Of a stretch of 64,000 nt of DNA, positions 24,320-32,798 are shown in pieces. Origin of the DNA: Georgenia satyanarayanai. GTDB lineage: Bacteria; Actinomycetota; Actinomycetes; Actinomycetales; Actinomycetaceae. Both the position numbers and the translations under genes were made by a program. Location: NCBI RefSeq assembly GCF_900116375.1, contig NZ_UETB01000006.1:62001-126000 (forward strand), given 5' to 3'. The notes beneath the pieces were generated by a model. The model was given only the letters and a program-made list of their open reading frames with translations, had not been told where the DNA came from and did no database searches. How positions within the stretch are numbered: position 1 is the stretch's first letter; the number at the start of each line of letters is the position of its first letter.

Positions 24320-24688
24320 ATGGCGTGGGTCGTGCTGATGGCGTCGGGGCTCCTCGAGGCCGGGTGGGCACTGGCCCTCAAGGCGTCCGAGGGCTTCACC
24401 CGGCTCTGGCCGAGCGTGTGGTTCGTCCTCCTCGCAGGCCTGAGCTTCCTCGGGCTCGCGTACGCCCTGCGCTCGCTGCCGGTCGGTGTCGCGTACGCGG
24501 TGTGGACCGGCATCGGGGCCGCCGTCACGGCGACGATCGGCATGGTGTGGCTCGGCGAGGGCGTCTCGGTGCTCAAGATCGTCTCGATCGCCCTCGTCAT
24601 CGCCGGGATCGCCGGCCTCCAGCTGAGCGCCGACAGTGCGGTGGCGGACACGGCCACCGCCCCCGGGGCGGTGACCAGCGGTGAGTGA
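24320..24688 (+). CDS. SMR-family exporter, guanidinium (Gdx/SugE) type
   Basis: This 122-residue small multidrug resistance protein has four transmembrane helices. The central Glu in LLEAGWALALKASEGFTRL, and the motifs SLPVGVAYAVWTGIGAA and WLGE, follow the SugE/Gdx pattern closely, so guanidinium export is more likely than broad drug efflux. It should work as an antiparallel dimer exchanging substrate for protons. The ATG at 24320 has TGGAGGTGTGGG upstream. It overlaps the TetR gene by eight bases, implying co-translation and local control. No guanidine riboswitch is apparent in the 86-base upstream gap. A C-terminal Ala/Thr-rich tail is extra. Confidence 0.88.
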   Translation: MAWVVLMASGLLEAGWALALKASEGFTRLWPSVWFVLLAGLSFLGLAYALRSLPVGVAYAVWTGIGAAVTATIGMVWLGEGVSVLKIVSIALVIAGIAGLQLSADSAVADTATAPGAVTSGE

Positions 24689-25238
24689 CCCGGCGGGCGA
24701 GCAGGGCAGGGGTCCGCGGCGGCGGGCCGAGCTCGTCGAGGCGGCGGGTTCGCTCATCCTCGAGCAGGGCCCGGCGCAGGTGACCCACCGGCGCGTGGCT
24801 GCGCGGGCCGGTGCGTCACTGTCCGCGACGACGTACTACTTCCGCGACCTCGAGGAGCTGCGGGGTGAGGGCGCCCGGCTCATCGCCGAGCTGTGGGCCG
24901 AGCAGGCCGAGTGGGCTGCGGAGCGCGCCGAGGAGGCGCGGCCGGACCGCGAGGAGACTCTCGACCTCCTCTGTGACGCCCTCCTGCCCCCGCCCGCGGG
25001 CGTGCGCGGCCACTACGAGCAGCTCGCCGGCGCCGGGCGCAGCACGGCCGTCGCCGCGGCCTACCGCGACGGGCGGCAGACGATCCGCACCGCCGTCGGC
25101 CGTGTCCTCACCGCCGCCGGGAGCGCCTGCGTGGCGGAGGTGGCGCTCGCGGTCGTCGACGGCGCGGTGCTCGCCGCCCTCAGCGACGGCCGCGACCCGC
25201 GCGCGGAGGCCCGCCGCCTGCTCGGCCTCGTCCTCTGA
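24681..25238 (+). CDS. TetR-family transcriptional regulator
   Basis: This 185-residue repressor-type protein has an N-terminal HTH (ELVEAAGSLILEQGPAQVTHRRVAARAGASLSATTYYF, in part), with recognition helix LSATTYYF, and an all-helical ligand domain. It overlaps the SMR gene by eight bases, so it probably senses the exported compound or a related cation and controls this pair. The GTG start lies within the last codons of the exporter gene. Ligand unknown. Confidence 0.88.
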   Translation: MSDPAGEQGRGPRRRAELVEAAGSLILEQGPAQVTHRRVAARAGASLSATTYYFRDLEELRGEGARLIAELWAEQAEWAAERAEEARPDREETLDLLCDALLPPPAGVRGHYEQLAGAGRSTAVAAAYRDGRQTIRTAVGRVLTAAGSACVAEVALAVVDGAVLAALSDGRDPRAEARRLLGLVL

Positions 25239-25292
25239 AGGTCCGGTGCGTGCGGTCCCGCCCTGGTCCTGCTCGGGTAGCGCCGCCCGGCC

Positions 25293-25298
25293 TATCCT
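25293..25298 (+). promoter_or_regulatory. -10 element of a leaderless promoter (menC-menD)
   Basis: TATCCT, six bases, then the menC GTG at 25305. Confidence 0.55.
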
Positions 25299-25304
25299 CG
25301 GGAG

Positions 25305-26294
25305 GTGACCTCCTCGCCCGGGCGCCGTGCCGTCCCGCCGCCCGTCGCCGTCTGGTCCAGCCCGATGACCACCCGCTTCCGCGGCCTCACCACCCGTGAC
25401 GGCGTGCTGCTGCGCGGCGAGGCCGGCTGGGGGGAGTTCTCCCCGTTCTGGGACTACGACGACGCCGAGTCGCGCCCGTGGCTCGCGGCCGCTCTGGAGG
25501 CCGCCGAGCTCGGCTGGCCCTCCGCCGTCCGGGACCGCGTCCCCGTCAACGTCACCGTCCCCGCCGTCGGGCCCGAGGAGGCCGCCGCGATCGTCGCGGC
25601 GAGCGACGGCTGTCGCACGGCCAAGGTGAAGGTCGCCGAGCCCGGCCAGGACGTCGGGGAGGAGCAGGCCCGGCTCGAGGCCGTCCGCGACGCCCTCGGC
25701 CCCGGCGGGCTCGTCCGCATCGACGCCAACGCCGCCTGGGACCTCGACACCGCGCTCGCGCGGCTCGCCCTCCTCGACCGTGCCGCCGGCGGCCTGGAGT
25801 ACGCCGAGCAGCCCTGCCCCACCGTCGCGGACCTCGCCGCCCTGCGCCGCCGCACCGACGTCCCCATCGCCGCCGACGAGTCGATCCGGCGCGCGGCGGA
25901 CCCCCTCGCCGTGCGGCGGGCCGAGGCGGCCGACGTCGTCGTCCTCAAGGTGCAGCCGCTCGGCGGCGTGCGCGCCTGCCTGCGGCTGGCCGAGGAGGTC
26001 GGGCTGCCGGTCGTCGTGTCCTCCGCCCTGGAGTCCTCGGTCGGCATCGCCGCGGGCGTCGCGCTCGCCGCGGCCCTGCCCGAGCTCCACCACGCCTGTG
26101 GCCTGGGCACCGTCCGCCTCCTCGAGCGGGACACCGTCCCCGAGCCGCTCGTCCCGCACGGCGGCTACCTGCCCGTGACGACCGTTGCCCCGACGGAGGC
26201 CAGCCTCGCCGCCGTCGCGGCCCCGCCGGACGTGAGCCGCCGGTGGGGCGCCCGGCTCGCCGACGTCGCCGCCCTGGCGGGAGCGAGCCGGTGA
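25305..26294 (+). CDS. menC: o-succinylbenzoate synthase MenC
   Basis: MenC (329 residues) is an enolase-superfamily dehydratase forming o-succinylbenzoate from SHCHC. The barrel carries the catalytic Lys of TAKVKV, metal ligands in DANAAW, EQPCP and ADES, and the second Lys in VLKVQP. An N-terminal capping domain is shorter than in E. coli. The GTG at 25305 is only six bases after a -10. The gene is coupled to menD through a GTGA overlap at 26291-26294. Confidence 0.94.
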   Translation: MTSSPGRRAVPPPVAVWSSPMTTRFRGLTTRDGVLLRGEAGWGEFSPFWDYDDAESRPWLAAALEAAELGWPSAVRDRVPVNVTVPAVGPEEAAAIVAASDGCRTAKVKVAEPGQDVGEEQARLEAVRDALGPGGLVRIDANAAWDLDTALARLALLDRAAGGLEYAEQPCPTVADLAALRRRTDVPIAADESIRRAADPLAVRRAEAADVVVLKVQPLGGVRACLRLAEEVGLPVVVSSALESSVGIAAGVALAAALPELHHACGLGTVRLLERDTVPEPLVPHGGYLPVTTVAPTEASLAAVAAPPDVSRRWGARLADVAALAGASR

Positions 26295-27964
26295 ACGCCG
26301 AGGCGCCTGCCGCGCTCCTCGCCCGCGAGCTCGTCACCGCTCTCGTCAGCGGCGGGGTTCGTCACGTCGTCCTCGCCCCCGGCTCGCGCAGCGCCCCGCT
26401 CGCCTACGCGCTCCTCGCCGCGCACGACGCCGGGTGGCTGCGGCTGCACGTGCGCGTGGACGAGCGGGTGGCCGGCTTCGTCGCGCTCGGCCTGGCCCGC
26501 GCCGACGGGGTGCCCGCGGCGGTGGTCACGACGTCCGGCACGGCCGTCGCCAACCTCCACCCGGCCGTCCTCGAGGCGGCGCACAGCGGCGTCCCGCTCG
26601 TCGTCCTCAGCGCCGACCGCCCCCACGAGCTGCGCCGCACCGGAGCGAGCCAGACGACCGACCAGGTCGGCCTCTTCGCCGCCGCCCCGCGCTGGGAGGC
26701 CGACCTGCCCGCGGACACGCCCCCGGCCGCCTCGCGCCAGCTGGTCGTCCGGGCGCTCGCCGCCGCCAGCGGTGCCCGCTCCGGTGACCCGGGGCCGGTG
26801 CACCTCAACGTCGCCTTCCGTGACCCGCTCGTCCCCGGTGCCGCCTGGCGGCCGGGGGAGCCGCCCGCCCGGCGTGACGTCGTCGCGGTCCGCGGGCCGG
26901 GAGGCACCGTGGACGTGCCCGCGGGTGGGCGCACCGTCGTCGTCGCCGGTGACGGCGCGGGGCCGGTGGCGGCACGTCTCGCCGAGGCGGGCGGCTGGCC
27001 GCTGCTCGCCGAGCCGACCTCGGGCGCGCGGACCGGCTCGCACGCCGTCGCCGCCTACCGCCTCCTCCTCACCGAGCTCGGCGAGGAGGTCGAGCGCGTC
27101 CTCGTGCTCGGCCACCCCACGCTCTCGCGGCCCGTCAGCGCGCTGCTCGCCCGCCCGGACGTCGACGTCGTCGTCGTCGCGCCCACCGGTGCGGTGTGGC
27201 CCGACGTCGCCGGCACCGCCGCGCGGGTCGCGGGCGGGGTGCGCGTCCTCCCCGGGGACGACGACGGCGAGTGGCTGGCGCGGTGGCAGCGGTCCGGAGC
27301 CGCTGCCGAGCGGGTGCTGGCCGCGCACGGGGAGCTGGACGGGCTGGGCGTGGCCCGCGCCGTGGCCGCGGCGGCAGCGGCTGCCCACGCGGAGGGCGGG
27401 CGGGAGACGCTCGTCCTCGGTTCGTCGATGACGGTGCGCGACTGGGACCTCGCCGTGCCGGCGCTGCCCGAGGGGATGCGTGTCGTCGCGAACCGCGGAC
27501 TGGCCGGCATCGACGGCACGGTCGCCACCGCGACGGGGCTCGCGCTCGCCACGGGCGGCGCCGTCCGCGCGGTGCTCGGTGACCTCACCTTCCTCCACGA
27601 CGCCGGGGCGCTGCTGCGCGGCACGCTCGAGGAGGAGGTGGACCTCCAGGTGGTGCTCCTCAACGACCGCGGCGGGGCGATCTTCGCGACCCTCGAGCAC
27701 GGCGCCCCCGAGCGGGCGGCCACCTTCGAGCGGGTCTTCGGCACGCCGCAGGAGGTGGACGTCGCGGCGCTGTGCGCCGGCTACGGCGTCCGGCACACGG
27801 CGGTCGGGGGCCTGGAGGAGCTGGGCGCGGTCCTCACCGCGCCGGTCGCCGGCAGGTCCGTCGTCGAGGTGGTGCTGGACCGCAGCGAGCTGCGGCAGCA
27901 GCGCGAACGTCTCGCGGCCCGCGTCAGCGACGCCGTCCGGCGCGAGCAGGCGCCGGGCGCCTAG
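26291..27964 (+). CDS. menD: SEPHCHC synthase MenD
   Basis: MenD (557 residues) is the thiamine-diphosphate enzyme that joins 2-oxoglutarate-derived succinic semialdehyde to isochorismate, the first committed step of classical menaquinone synthesis. Seen are HVVLAPGSRSAPLAYAL, the cofactor-activating Glu in RVDERVAGFVALGLARA, TTSGTAVANLHPAV, and the ThDP/metal motif GDLTFLHD with LLNDRGGAIF. Length is normal. The final four bases overlap the convergent ATPase-like gene. Confidence 0.95.
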   Translation: MNAEAPAALLARELVTALVSGGVRHVVLAPGSRSAPLAYALLAAHDAGWLRLHVRVDERVAGFVALGLARADGVPAAVVTTSGTAVANLHPAVLEAAHSGVPLVVLSADRPHELRRTGASQTTDQVGLFAAAPRWEADLPADTPPAASRQLVVRALAAASGARSGDPGPVHLNVAFRDPLVPGAAWRPGEPPARRDVVAVRGPGGTVDVPAGGRTVVVAGDGAGPVAARLAEAGGWPLLAEPTSGARTGSHAVAAYRLLLTELGEEVERVLVLGHPTLSRPVSALLARPDVDVVVVAPTGAVWPDVAGTAARVAGGVRVLPGDDDGEWLARWQRSGAAAERVLAAHGELDGLGVARAVAAAAAAAHAEGGRETLVLGSSMTVRDWDLAVPALPEGMRVVANRGLAGIDGTVATATGLALATGGAVRAVLGDLTFLHDAGALLRGTLEEEVDLQVVLLNDRGGAIFATLEHGAPERAATFERVFGTPQEVDVAALCAGYGVRHTAVGGLEELGAVLTAPVAGRSVVEVVLDRSELRQQRERLAARVSDAVRREQAPGA

Positions 27965-28419
27965 TCGTGGGGTGAGAACGTCACCCAGATGTGCTTGGTC
28001 GTGCCCGTCGTGTACCAGCCGACGTCCTGACCCACCCGCCGGGCGATCTGCAGCCCGAAGCCACCCGCCCCGGGGGCGCGGTGCCCGGCGAGGACCGGCA
28101 CCGAGTAGGGGTCGTGGTCGGCGACCTCGAGGAGGTAGCGGCTGCCGTCGCGACCCAGGGTGACGATCGTCGGCGGGCGGCCGTGCTCGATGGCGTTCGC
28201 GGCGAGCTCGGAGGCGACGAGGATCATGCGCTCGGGCACGGTCCCCAGGGTGCCCGAGGGGGAGTCGCCGAGGCCGAGCTCCGCCCGCAGCTGCTGGCGG
28301 ACCGTGCGGATCCCGTCGGCCGTGGACAGCGTCCAGCGGCGGAGCGTCTGGTAGCGGGCGGACGGGCTCGAGGGAGTGAGCCCCTCGTCGGACTCCCGGG
28401 GGTCGTCGTGGTGGGGCAT
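27961..28419 (-). CDS. RsbW-like GHKL ATP-binding protein (anti-sigma-type)
   Basis: This 152-residue protein has a HATPase_c_2 fold: the N-box ASELAANAIEHG (about residues 73-84) and the G-rich GGFGLQIARRV lid. Such stand-alone actinobacterial proteins act as serine-kinase anti-sigma factors or partner-switch components. No sigma factor, anti-sigma antagonist or phosphatase gene is near, so the partner is unknown. The first 27 residues are polar and probably disordered. The ATG at 28419 has GAAGGA upstream; an in-frame ATG at 28458 is an alternative. Confidence 0.82.
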   Translation of the reverse strand: MPHHDDPRESDEGLTPSSPSARYQTLRRWTLSTADGIRTVRQQLRAELGLGDSPSGTLGTVPERMILVASELAANAIEHGRPPTIVTLGRDGSRYLLEVADHDPYSVPVLAGHRAPGAGGFGLQIARRVGQDVGWYTTGTTKHIWVTFSPHD

Positions 28420-28493
28420 GGTGTCCTTCGTCGCGGTGGGGGCAGCAGCACCGAGCATGCGGCATCCCCCGGCCGTCGGCGACCGCTGGTGGC

Positions 28494-30248
28494 TCAGCGC
28501 CCGGTGACTCGCCGGCGGTCGTCGGGCAGGCGGCGGGTGCGGCCCGTGCGGTCGAGGTGGGCGAGGAGCGGGAGCACCACCCGGCGGCTCGTGGCGAGGT
28601 GGCCGCGGGCGTCGCTCACCGTGAAGGGTTGGGCCAGCTCGCCCAGCCGCGCAGCGGCGAGGTCGTCGGCCCCCGCGAGCAGCACGACGCCCGGTGCCGG
28701 GCACAGGAGCAGGCCCGCCCGCACCGCGGCGCCCTGCACCTTGGGGCTCAGCCCGAGCGCGGGCAGCTCGTCCGCCGAGGGGGCCGCGAAGGGGGAGCCG
28801 TCCAGCCGCTCGTGGAGCGCCGAGACCGCGGCGCGGACGTCGGCGGGCACGTCGTCGTCGCCCACCAGCCGCACACGGCCGGCCTCGAGGCGCAGCGGGT
28901 CCCCGACGACGGCGGCCGCGAGCTCCGTCGTCGGCAGCCCCAGCCGCTCGGCCAGCGCCGCCACGGTGAGCGGCGGCTCCAGCGGCGCGGCGCTCGCGTG
29001 CTCGGTCACCACCTCCAGCGCCGCCCGCGCCGCGGCAGCAGCACGCTCGGCCGAGAGGAGCCACCCGCCGGCCGCCACGGCTCCGGTCGGGACCGCGCCC
29101 ACGGGGACCCCGATCCGGGCGAGCAGCTCGACGGCCACGACGCCGCGCCGCGCGACCTCCGCCGCGACGTCCGCCTGACCGTGGGCCGCCGCCAGAGCAT
29201 CGGCCCGCAGCCGCGCGGCGCCCCGGCGCTGGAGCGGCGGGGGAGCGGGGTCGAGCACGGTGACGGCCCACAGCCGCCGGGTGCCGGGGTCCCGCAGCAG
29301 CGCCCGGTCTCCCACCCGCAGCGGCAGCGGCCGCTCGGCGGTCAGCCGGGCGAGCCCGGGCCCGAGCGGGCGGTGGTGGACGCTGAGCACCGTCGAGCCG
29401 AGGTGGAGCAGCGGGCGCTGCGGCGGCTCACCGGTCCCCAGCCGCACCTCGCCCAGCCGCACGTCGACGACCTCGGTGTGGTGCCAAGCCCCCGGAGCCA
29501 CGAGGACCGCACCCCGCTCGACGCGCCCCGAGACGTTGAGGGCCACGCGCGCCGGCCCCTGCGCCTCCTCGACCGGGCGACCCAGGGACTGCACCGCCCG
29601 GACCCGGTGCCCGCCGCGGGAGGAGGCGAGCCCGTCCCCGGGACGCACCCGCCCGGCGGGCAGCGTGCCGGTGACGACGGTGCCGGCCCCCGGCATGGAG
29701 AAGCTGCGGTCCACCCACAGCCGCACCGGCTCCTGCGCCGGCGGCCGGGCCAGCGCGGAGAGCATGGTGGCGAGGGCGGCGCGCAGCTCCTCGACCCCCT
29801 CGCCGGTGCGGGCGGAGACCGTCACCGCGGGGGCGCCGCGCAGGGACGTGGTCGCGAGCTCGGCCAGGGCGCGCTCGCGGGCGGGGTCGGGGTCGGCGAG
29901 GTCGGCGCGCGTGACGGCGAGGACGCCGTGCTCCACCCCGAGCGCGTCGAGGGCGGCGAGGTGCTCGGTCGCCTGCGGCATCCACGGGTCGTCCGCCGCG
30001 ACGACGAACAGGACGGCCGGCACCGGGCCGAGCCCCGCGAGGGTCGTGCTGATGAAGCGCTCGTGGCCCGGGACGTCGACGAAGGCGACCTCGCCGGCGC
30101 CGGGGAGCGTCGTCCACGCGTAGCCGAGCTCGATGGACAGGCCGCGCCGCTGCTCCTCCTCCAGCCGGTCCGGCTGCGCGCCGGTCAGCGCGGTGACGAG
30201 AGCCGACTTGCCGTGGTCGACGTGCCCCGCCGTCGCGACGACGTGCAT
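28494..30248 (-). CDS. selB: selenocysteine-specific elongation factor SelB
   Basis: SelB (584 residues) delivers Sec-tRNA to the ribosome at UGA codons preceding a SECIS hairpin. The EF-Tu-like G domain has GHVDHGKS (residues 8-15), the DVPGHERF G3 motif and TRAD at G4, followed by two beta-barrel domains and C-terminal winged helices that bind SECIS RNA (the last roughly 200 residues, ending in FTVSDARGHLATSRRVVLPL). Slightly shorter than E. coli SelB (614). The ATG overlaps the last base of the selA stop (TGATG). The client is the formate dehydrogenase at 32.8 kb. Confidence 0.95.
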   Translation of the reverse strand: MHVVATAGHVDHGKSALVTALTGAQPDRLEEEQRRGLSIELGYAWTTLPGAGEVAFVDVPGHERFISTTLAGLGPVPAVLFVVAADDPWMPQATEHLAALDALGVEHGVLAVTRADLADPDPARERALAELATTSLRGAPAVTVSARTGEGVEELRAALATMLSALARPPAQEPVRLWVDRSFSMPGAGTVVTGTLPAGRVRPGDGLASSRGGHRVRAVQSLGRPVEEAQGPARVALNVSGRVERGAVLVAPGAWHHTEVVDVRLGEVRLGTGEPPQRPLLHLGSTVLSVHHRPLGPGLARLTAERPLPLRVGDRALLRDPGTRRLWAVTVLDPAPPPLQRRGAARLRADALAAAHGQADVAAEVARRGVVAVELLARIGVPVGAVPTGAVAAGGWLLSAERAAAAARAALEVVTEHASAAPLEPPLTVAALAERLGLPTTELAAAVVGDPLRLEAGRVRLVGDDDVPADVRAAVSALHERLDGSPFAAPSADELPALGLSPKVQGAAVRAGLLLCPAPGVVLLAGADDLAAARLGELAQPFTVSDARGHLATSRRVVLPLLAHLDRTGRTRRLPDDRRRVTGR

Positions 30249-31549
30249 CACGCCCCTCCCGCGGCGACCGCCCGGACCGCCGCGACGACGGCGTCGTCCT
30301 GCGACGGCGGGACCGCGAGGAGGTCGAGGAGCAGACGGCCGCGGTGGGCGCGGCCGAGGACGGGCGTGGGGCCGGTCCGCAGCGGCTCTGCCCAGCCGGC
30401 GTCGACGGCGACCGCCGCACTGGCCAGCTCGACCCCGGGTGCGCCGCCCCCGCCCACCGCGGCGACGCTCGGCACCGCCTCGGCCCCGACGTCCGGCCCG
30501 AGGGCCGCCACGATCCGCCGGGCCCGCTCGAGCAACGCCGCCGCGTCCGTCTCGAGACCGGCCGGGACGGGCGGCACCGGGCCGGTGAGGGTGGCCTCGA
30601 GCGCGGCGAGGGTGAGCTTGTCGACCCGCAGCGCCCGGGCGAAGGGATGCCGCCGCAGCCCCTCGACGAGCTCCGCCTGCCCCAGCAGCAGCCCGCACTG
30701 GGGACCGCCGAGCAGCTTGTCGCCCGAGGCCGTCACGACCGTCGCGCCCGCCCGCAGGGTGGCGGAGGCCGAGGGCTCCTGCGGCAGCCGCGGATGGGGC
30801 GCCAGCAGGCCGGAGCCGATGTCCGCGACCACGGGCACGGGCAGCGTCGCCAGCTGCTCGACCGGCACGCTCGAGGTGAAGCCGGTGACCTCGAAGTTCG
30901 AGGGGTGGACCTTGAGCACGAAGGCCACGTCCCCGCCGTCGACGGCGGCCGCGTAGTCCGCCAGGCGCACCCGGTTGGTCGTGCCGACCTCCCGCAGCCG
31001 GGCGCCGACCGACTCGAGGAGCTCGGGGATGCGGAAGCCGTCCCCGATCTCGACGAGCTCCCCGCGCGCGACGACGACCTCCCGCCCCGCCGCGAGGGCG
31101 AGGGTGACGAGCGCGAGCGCCGCGGCCCCGTTGTTGACGACGTGGACGGCGCCGGCGTCGGGCACCGCCCGGGCCAGCGCCTCGAGGGCACCGCGCCCGC
31201 GCCGGCCGCGCCGCCCGGTCGTGAGGTCGAGCTCGACGTCGGTCGTGCCCGCCGCCTCCGTCAGCGCCTCGACGGCCGCCGCGGACAGCGGCGCGCGGCC
31301 GAGGTTCGTGTGGACGAGCACCCCGGTCGCGTTGACGACCGGGCGGACCGTCGTCGCCGTCGTCGGGAGCAGGGCGAGCGCGGCCGTCACGACGTCGCCC
31401 GGCTCGACCCGCCCCTGCCGGCACTGCTCGATCGCGCGGCGTGCCGCGTCCTTGACGAGCGCGGGGCCCAGGCGCTCGGCGGCCGCCAGGAGTGCGGGGT
31501 CGGCGAGGACGGCGTCGGTGCGCGGCGTCGCGCGCCGAGGATCGGGCAC
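30248..31549 (-). CDS. selA: L-seryl-tRNA(Sec) selenium transferase SelA
   Basis: SelA (433 residues) converts Ser-tRNA-Sec to Sec-tRNA-Sec using selenophosphate. It is a fold-type I PLP enzyme with the cofactor Lys in ASGDKLLGGPQCG (K278), the N-terminal VNATGVLVHTNLGRAPLS motif and HPSNFEVTGF. I place the start at GTG 31549, seven bases after AGGGAG; GTG 31552 is an alternative. The longer in-frame extension would run into tRNA-Sec and is rejected. The start lies only 21 bases after the tRNA 3' end, so selC, selA and selB probably share one transcript. Confidence 0.95.
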   Translation of the reverse strand: MPDPRRATPRTDAVLADPALLAAAERLGPALVKDAARRAIEQCRQGRVEPGDVVTAALALLPTTATTVRPVVNATGVLVHTNLGRAPLSAAAVEALTEAAGTTDVELDLTTGRRGRRGRGALEALARAVPDAGAVHVVNNGAAALALVTLALAAGREVVVARGELVEIGDGFRIPELLESVGARLREVGTTNRVRLADYAAAVDGGDVAFVLKVHPSNFEVTGFTSSVPVEQLATLPVPVVADIGSGLLAPHPRLPQEPSASATLRAGATVVTASGDKLLGGPQCGLLLGQAELVEGLRRHPFARALRVDKLTLAALEATLTGPVPPVPAGLETDAAALLERARRIVAALGPDVGAEAVPSVAAVGGGGAPGVELASAAVAVDAGWAEPLRTGPTPVLGRAHRGRLLLDLLAVPPSQDDAVVAAVRAVAAGGA

Positions 31550-31569
31550 CACGGATCTCCCTGGGTCGG

Positions 31570-31664
31570 TGGCGGAGGCGGACGGGAATCGAACCCGCCT
31601 GGCCGAGGTCCTCGACCACAACGGCTTTGAAGACCGCGCCCGTCACCAGACGAGGTACGCCTCC
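31570..31664 (-). tRNA. selC: tRNA-Sec (anticodon UCA)
   Basis: This 95-base tRNA on the minus strand has an encoded CCA (31570-31572), a GGAGGCG/CGCCTCC acceptor, a 6-bp D stem with a 4-base loop, an anticodon loop CTTCAAA with TCA at 31628-31630, a long extra arm and a GTTCGATT T-loop. These are the hallmarks of bacterial tRNA-Sec, and the size equals that of E. coli selC. Seryl-tRNA synthetase charges it and SelA converts it. It precedes selA by 20 bases. Confidence 0.97.
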
Positions 31665-31671
31665 GCGGTGC

Positions 31672-31677
31672 AGCCTA
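31672..31677 (-). promoter_or_regulatory. -10 element of the tRNA-Sec promoter
   Basis: Minus-strand TAGGCT ends seven bases before the first base of tRNA-Sec, so transcription should start at or next to the mature 5' end. It is the same hexamer as in the divergent selD promoter, 48 bases away. Confidence 0.55.
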
Positions 31678-31725
31678 GCCAGCCGCGCGCCGGTGCGCAG
31701 GTGGTCGGCCGTGCCCCGGGAGACC

Positions 31726-31731
31726 TAGGCT
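31726..31731 (+). promoter_or_regulatory. -10 element of a leaderless promoter (selD)
   Basis: TAGGCT, seven bases, then the selD GTG at 31739. The GGAGG within those seven bases is too close to the GTG to work as an ordinary SD, which supports leaderless initiation. Confidence 0.55.
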
Positions 31732-31738
31732 GGAGGGT

Positions 31739-32734
31739 GTGACCACCGCCACGTACCCCGAGCTCCGCCTCACCCAGCACGCCTCCGGTGGTGGTTGCGC
31801 CTGCAAGGTCCCGCCCGGGGAGCTCGAACGGGTCCTCGGGGGCCTGCCGCCGAGCACCCACCCCGACCTCCTCGTCGGCATCGAGAACGGCGACGACGCC
31901 GCGGCCGTGCGCATCGACGGCACCCGGGCAGTCATCGCCACCGCCGACTTCTTCACCCCCGTGGTCGACGACCCCTACGACTTCGGTCGCATCGCCGCGA
32001 CCAACGCGCTCTCGGACGTCTACGCGATGGGCGGCACCCCGCTCGTCGCCGTCAACCTCCTCGCGTGGCCGCGCGACCGCATCCCCTTCGACGTCGCCGC
32101 GGAGGTGCTGCGCGGGGGAGCAGCCGTGTGCGCGGAGGCCGGCACGGTGCTCGGCGGCGGGCACAGCGTCGACGACCCCGAGCCCAAGTACGGGCAGGCG
32201 GTCACCGGCATCGCCGACGCCGACCGCCTCCTGCGCAACGACGCCGGCCGCGCCGGACTGCCCCTCACGCTCACCAAGCCGCTCGGCCTGGGCGTGCTCA
32301 ACAACCGGCACAAGGCCACCGGGGAGCGTTTCGAGGAGGCGATCGCCGTCATGACGACGCTCAACCGGGACGCCTCGACGGCGGCGCTCGCGGCCGGTGT
32401 CCGGGCCGCCACCGACGTCACCGGCTTCGGCCTGCTCGGCCACCTGTACAAGCTCGCGCGGGCGAGCGGCGTCAGCGCCGTCGTCGACTCGGCCGCGGTC
32501 CCCTACGTCGGCGGCGCCCGTGAGTCCTTCGCCGCCGGCTACGTGCCCGGCGGCAGCCGCCGCAACCTCGACTGGGTGCGGCCCCACCTCCTGTCCGACG
32601 TCGACGACGACGAGCTCGTCCTGCTCGCCGACGCCCAGACCTCCGGGGGTCTGCTCGTCGTCGGGGAGCTGCCCGGCCACCCCGTCGTCGGGGAGCTCGT
32701 CCCCGCCCAGGAGTGGACGGTCCGCGTGCGCTGA
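31739..32734 (+). CDS. selD: selenide, water dikinase SelD
   Basis: SelD (331 residues) makes selenophosphate from selenide and ATP. The flexible N-terminal active-site loop reads HASGGGCACK: C20, C22 and K23 correspond to E. coli Cys17, Cys19 and Lys20, so this is the cysteine, not the selenocysteine, form. The PurM-like core shows NGDDAAAV, ATADFFTPVVDDPYDFGRIA and TDVTGFGLLGH. Its gene diverges from selC-selA-selB and reads toward the formate dehydrogenase operon 64 bases later. Confidence 0.96.
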   Translation: MTTATYPELRLTQHASGGGCACKVPPGELERVLGGLPPSTHPDLLVGIENGDDAAAVRIDGTRAVIATADFFTPVVDDPYDFGRIAATNALSDVYAMGGTPLVAVNLLAWPRDRIPFDVAAEVLRGGAAVCAEAGTVLGGGHSVDDPEPKYGQAVTGIADADRLLRNDAGRAGLPLTLTKPLGLGVLNNRHKATGERFEEAIAVMTTLNRDASTAALAAGVRAATDVTGFGLLGHLYKLARASGVSAVVDSAAVPYVGGARESFAAGYVPGGSRRNLDWVRPHLLSDVDDDELVLLADAQTSGGLLVVGELPGHPVVGELVPAQEWTVRVR

Positions 32735-32767
32735 ACCCGATCCCGTGCGCATGTCGGACGGGCGCGC

Positions 32768-32773
32768 TACGGT
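32768..32773 (+). promoter_or_regulatory. -10 candidate for the formate dehydrogenase operon
   Basis: TACGGT gives a short leader with the strong GGAGGGGG ribosome binding site before the ATG at 32799. The box lies between two perfect 7-bp half-sites (GATCCCG at 32739-32745 and CGGGATC at 32777-32783), a possible operator or RNA stem. Confidence 0.4.
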
Positions 32774-32798
32774 GACCGGGATCACGGAGGGGGCGACG

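Noticed and set aside
26165-28465. 766-residue antisense open frame opposite menC-menD
   Set aside because: No recognisable motif and it lies over two confident men genes.
30248-31621. Longer selA start upstream at 31621
   Set aside because: It would translate part of tRNA-Sec; the GTG at 31549 has a well spaced AGGGAG and gives the normal SelA N terminus.
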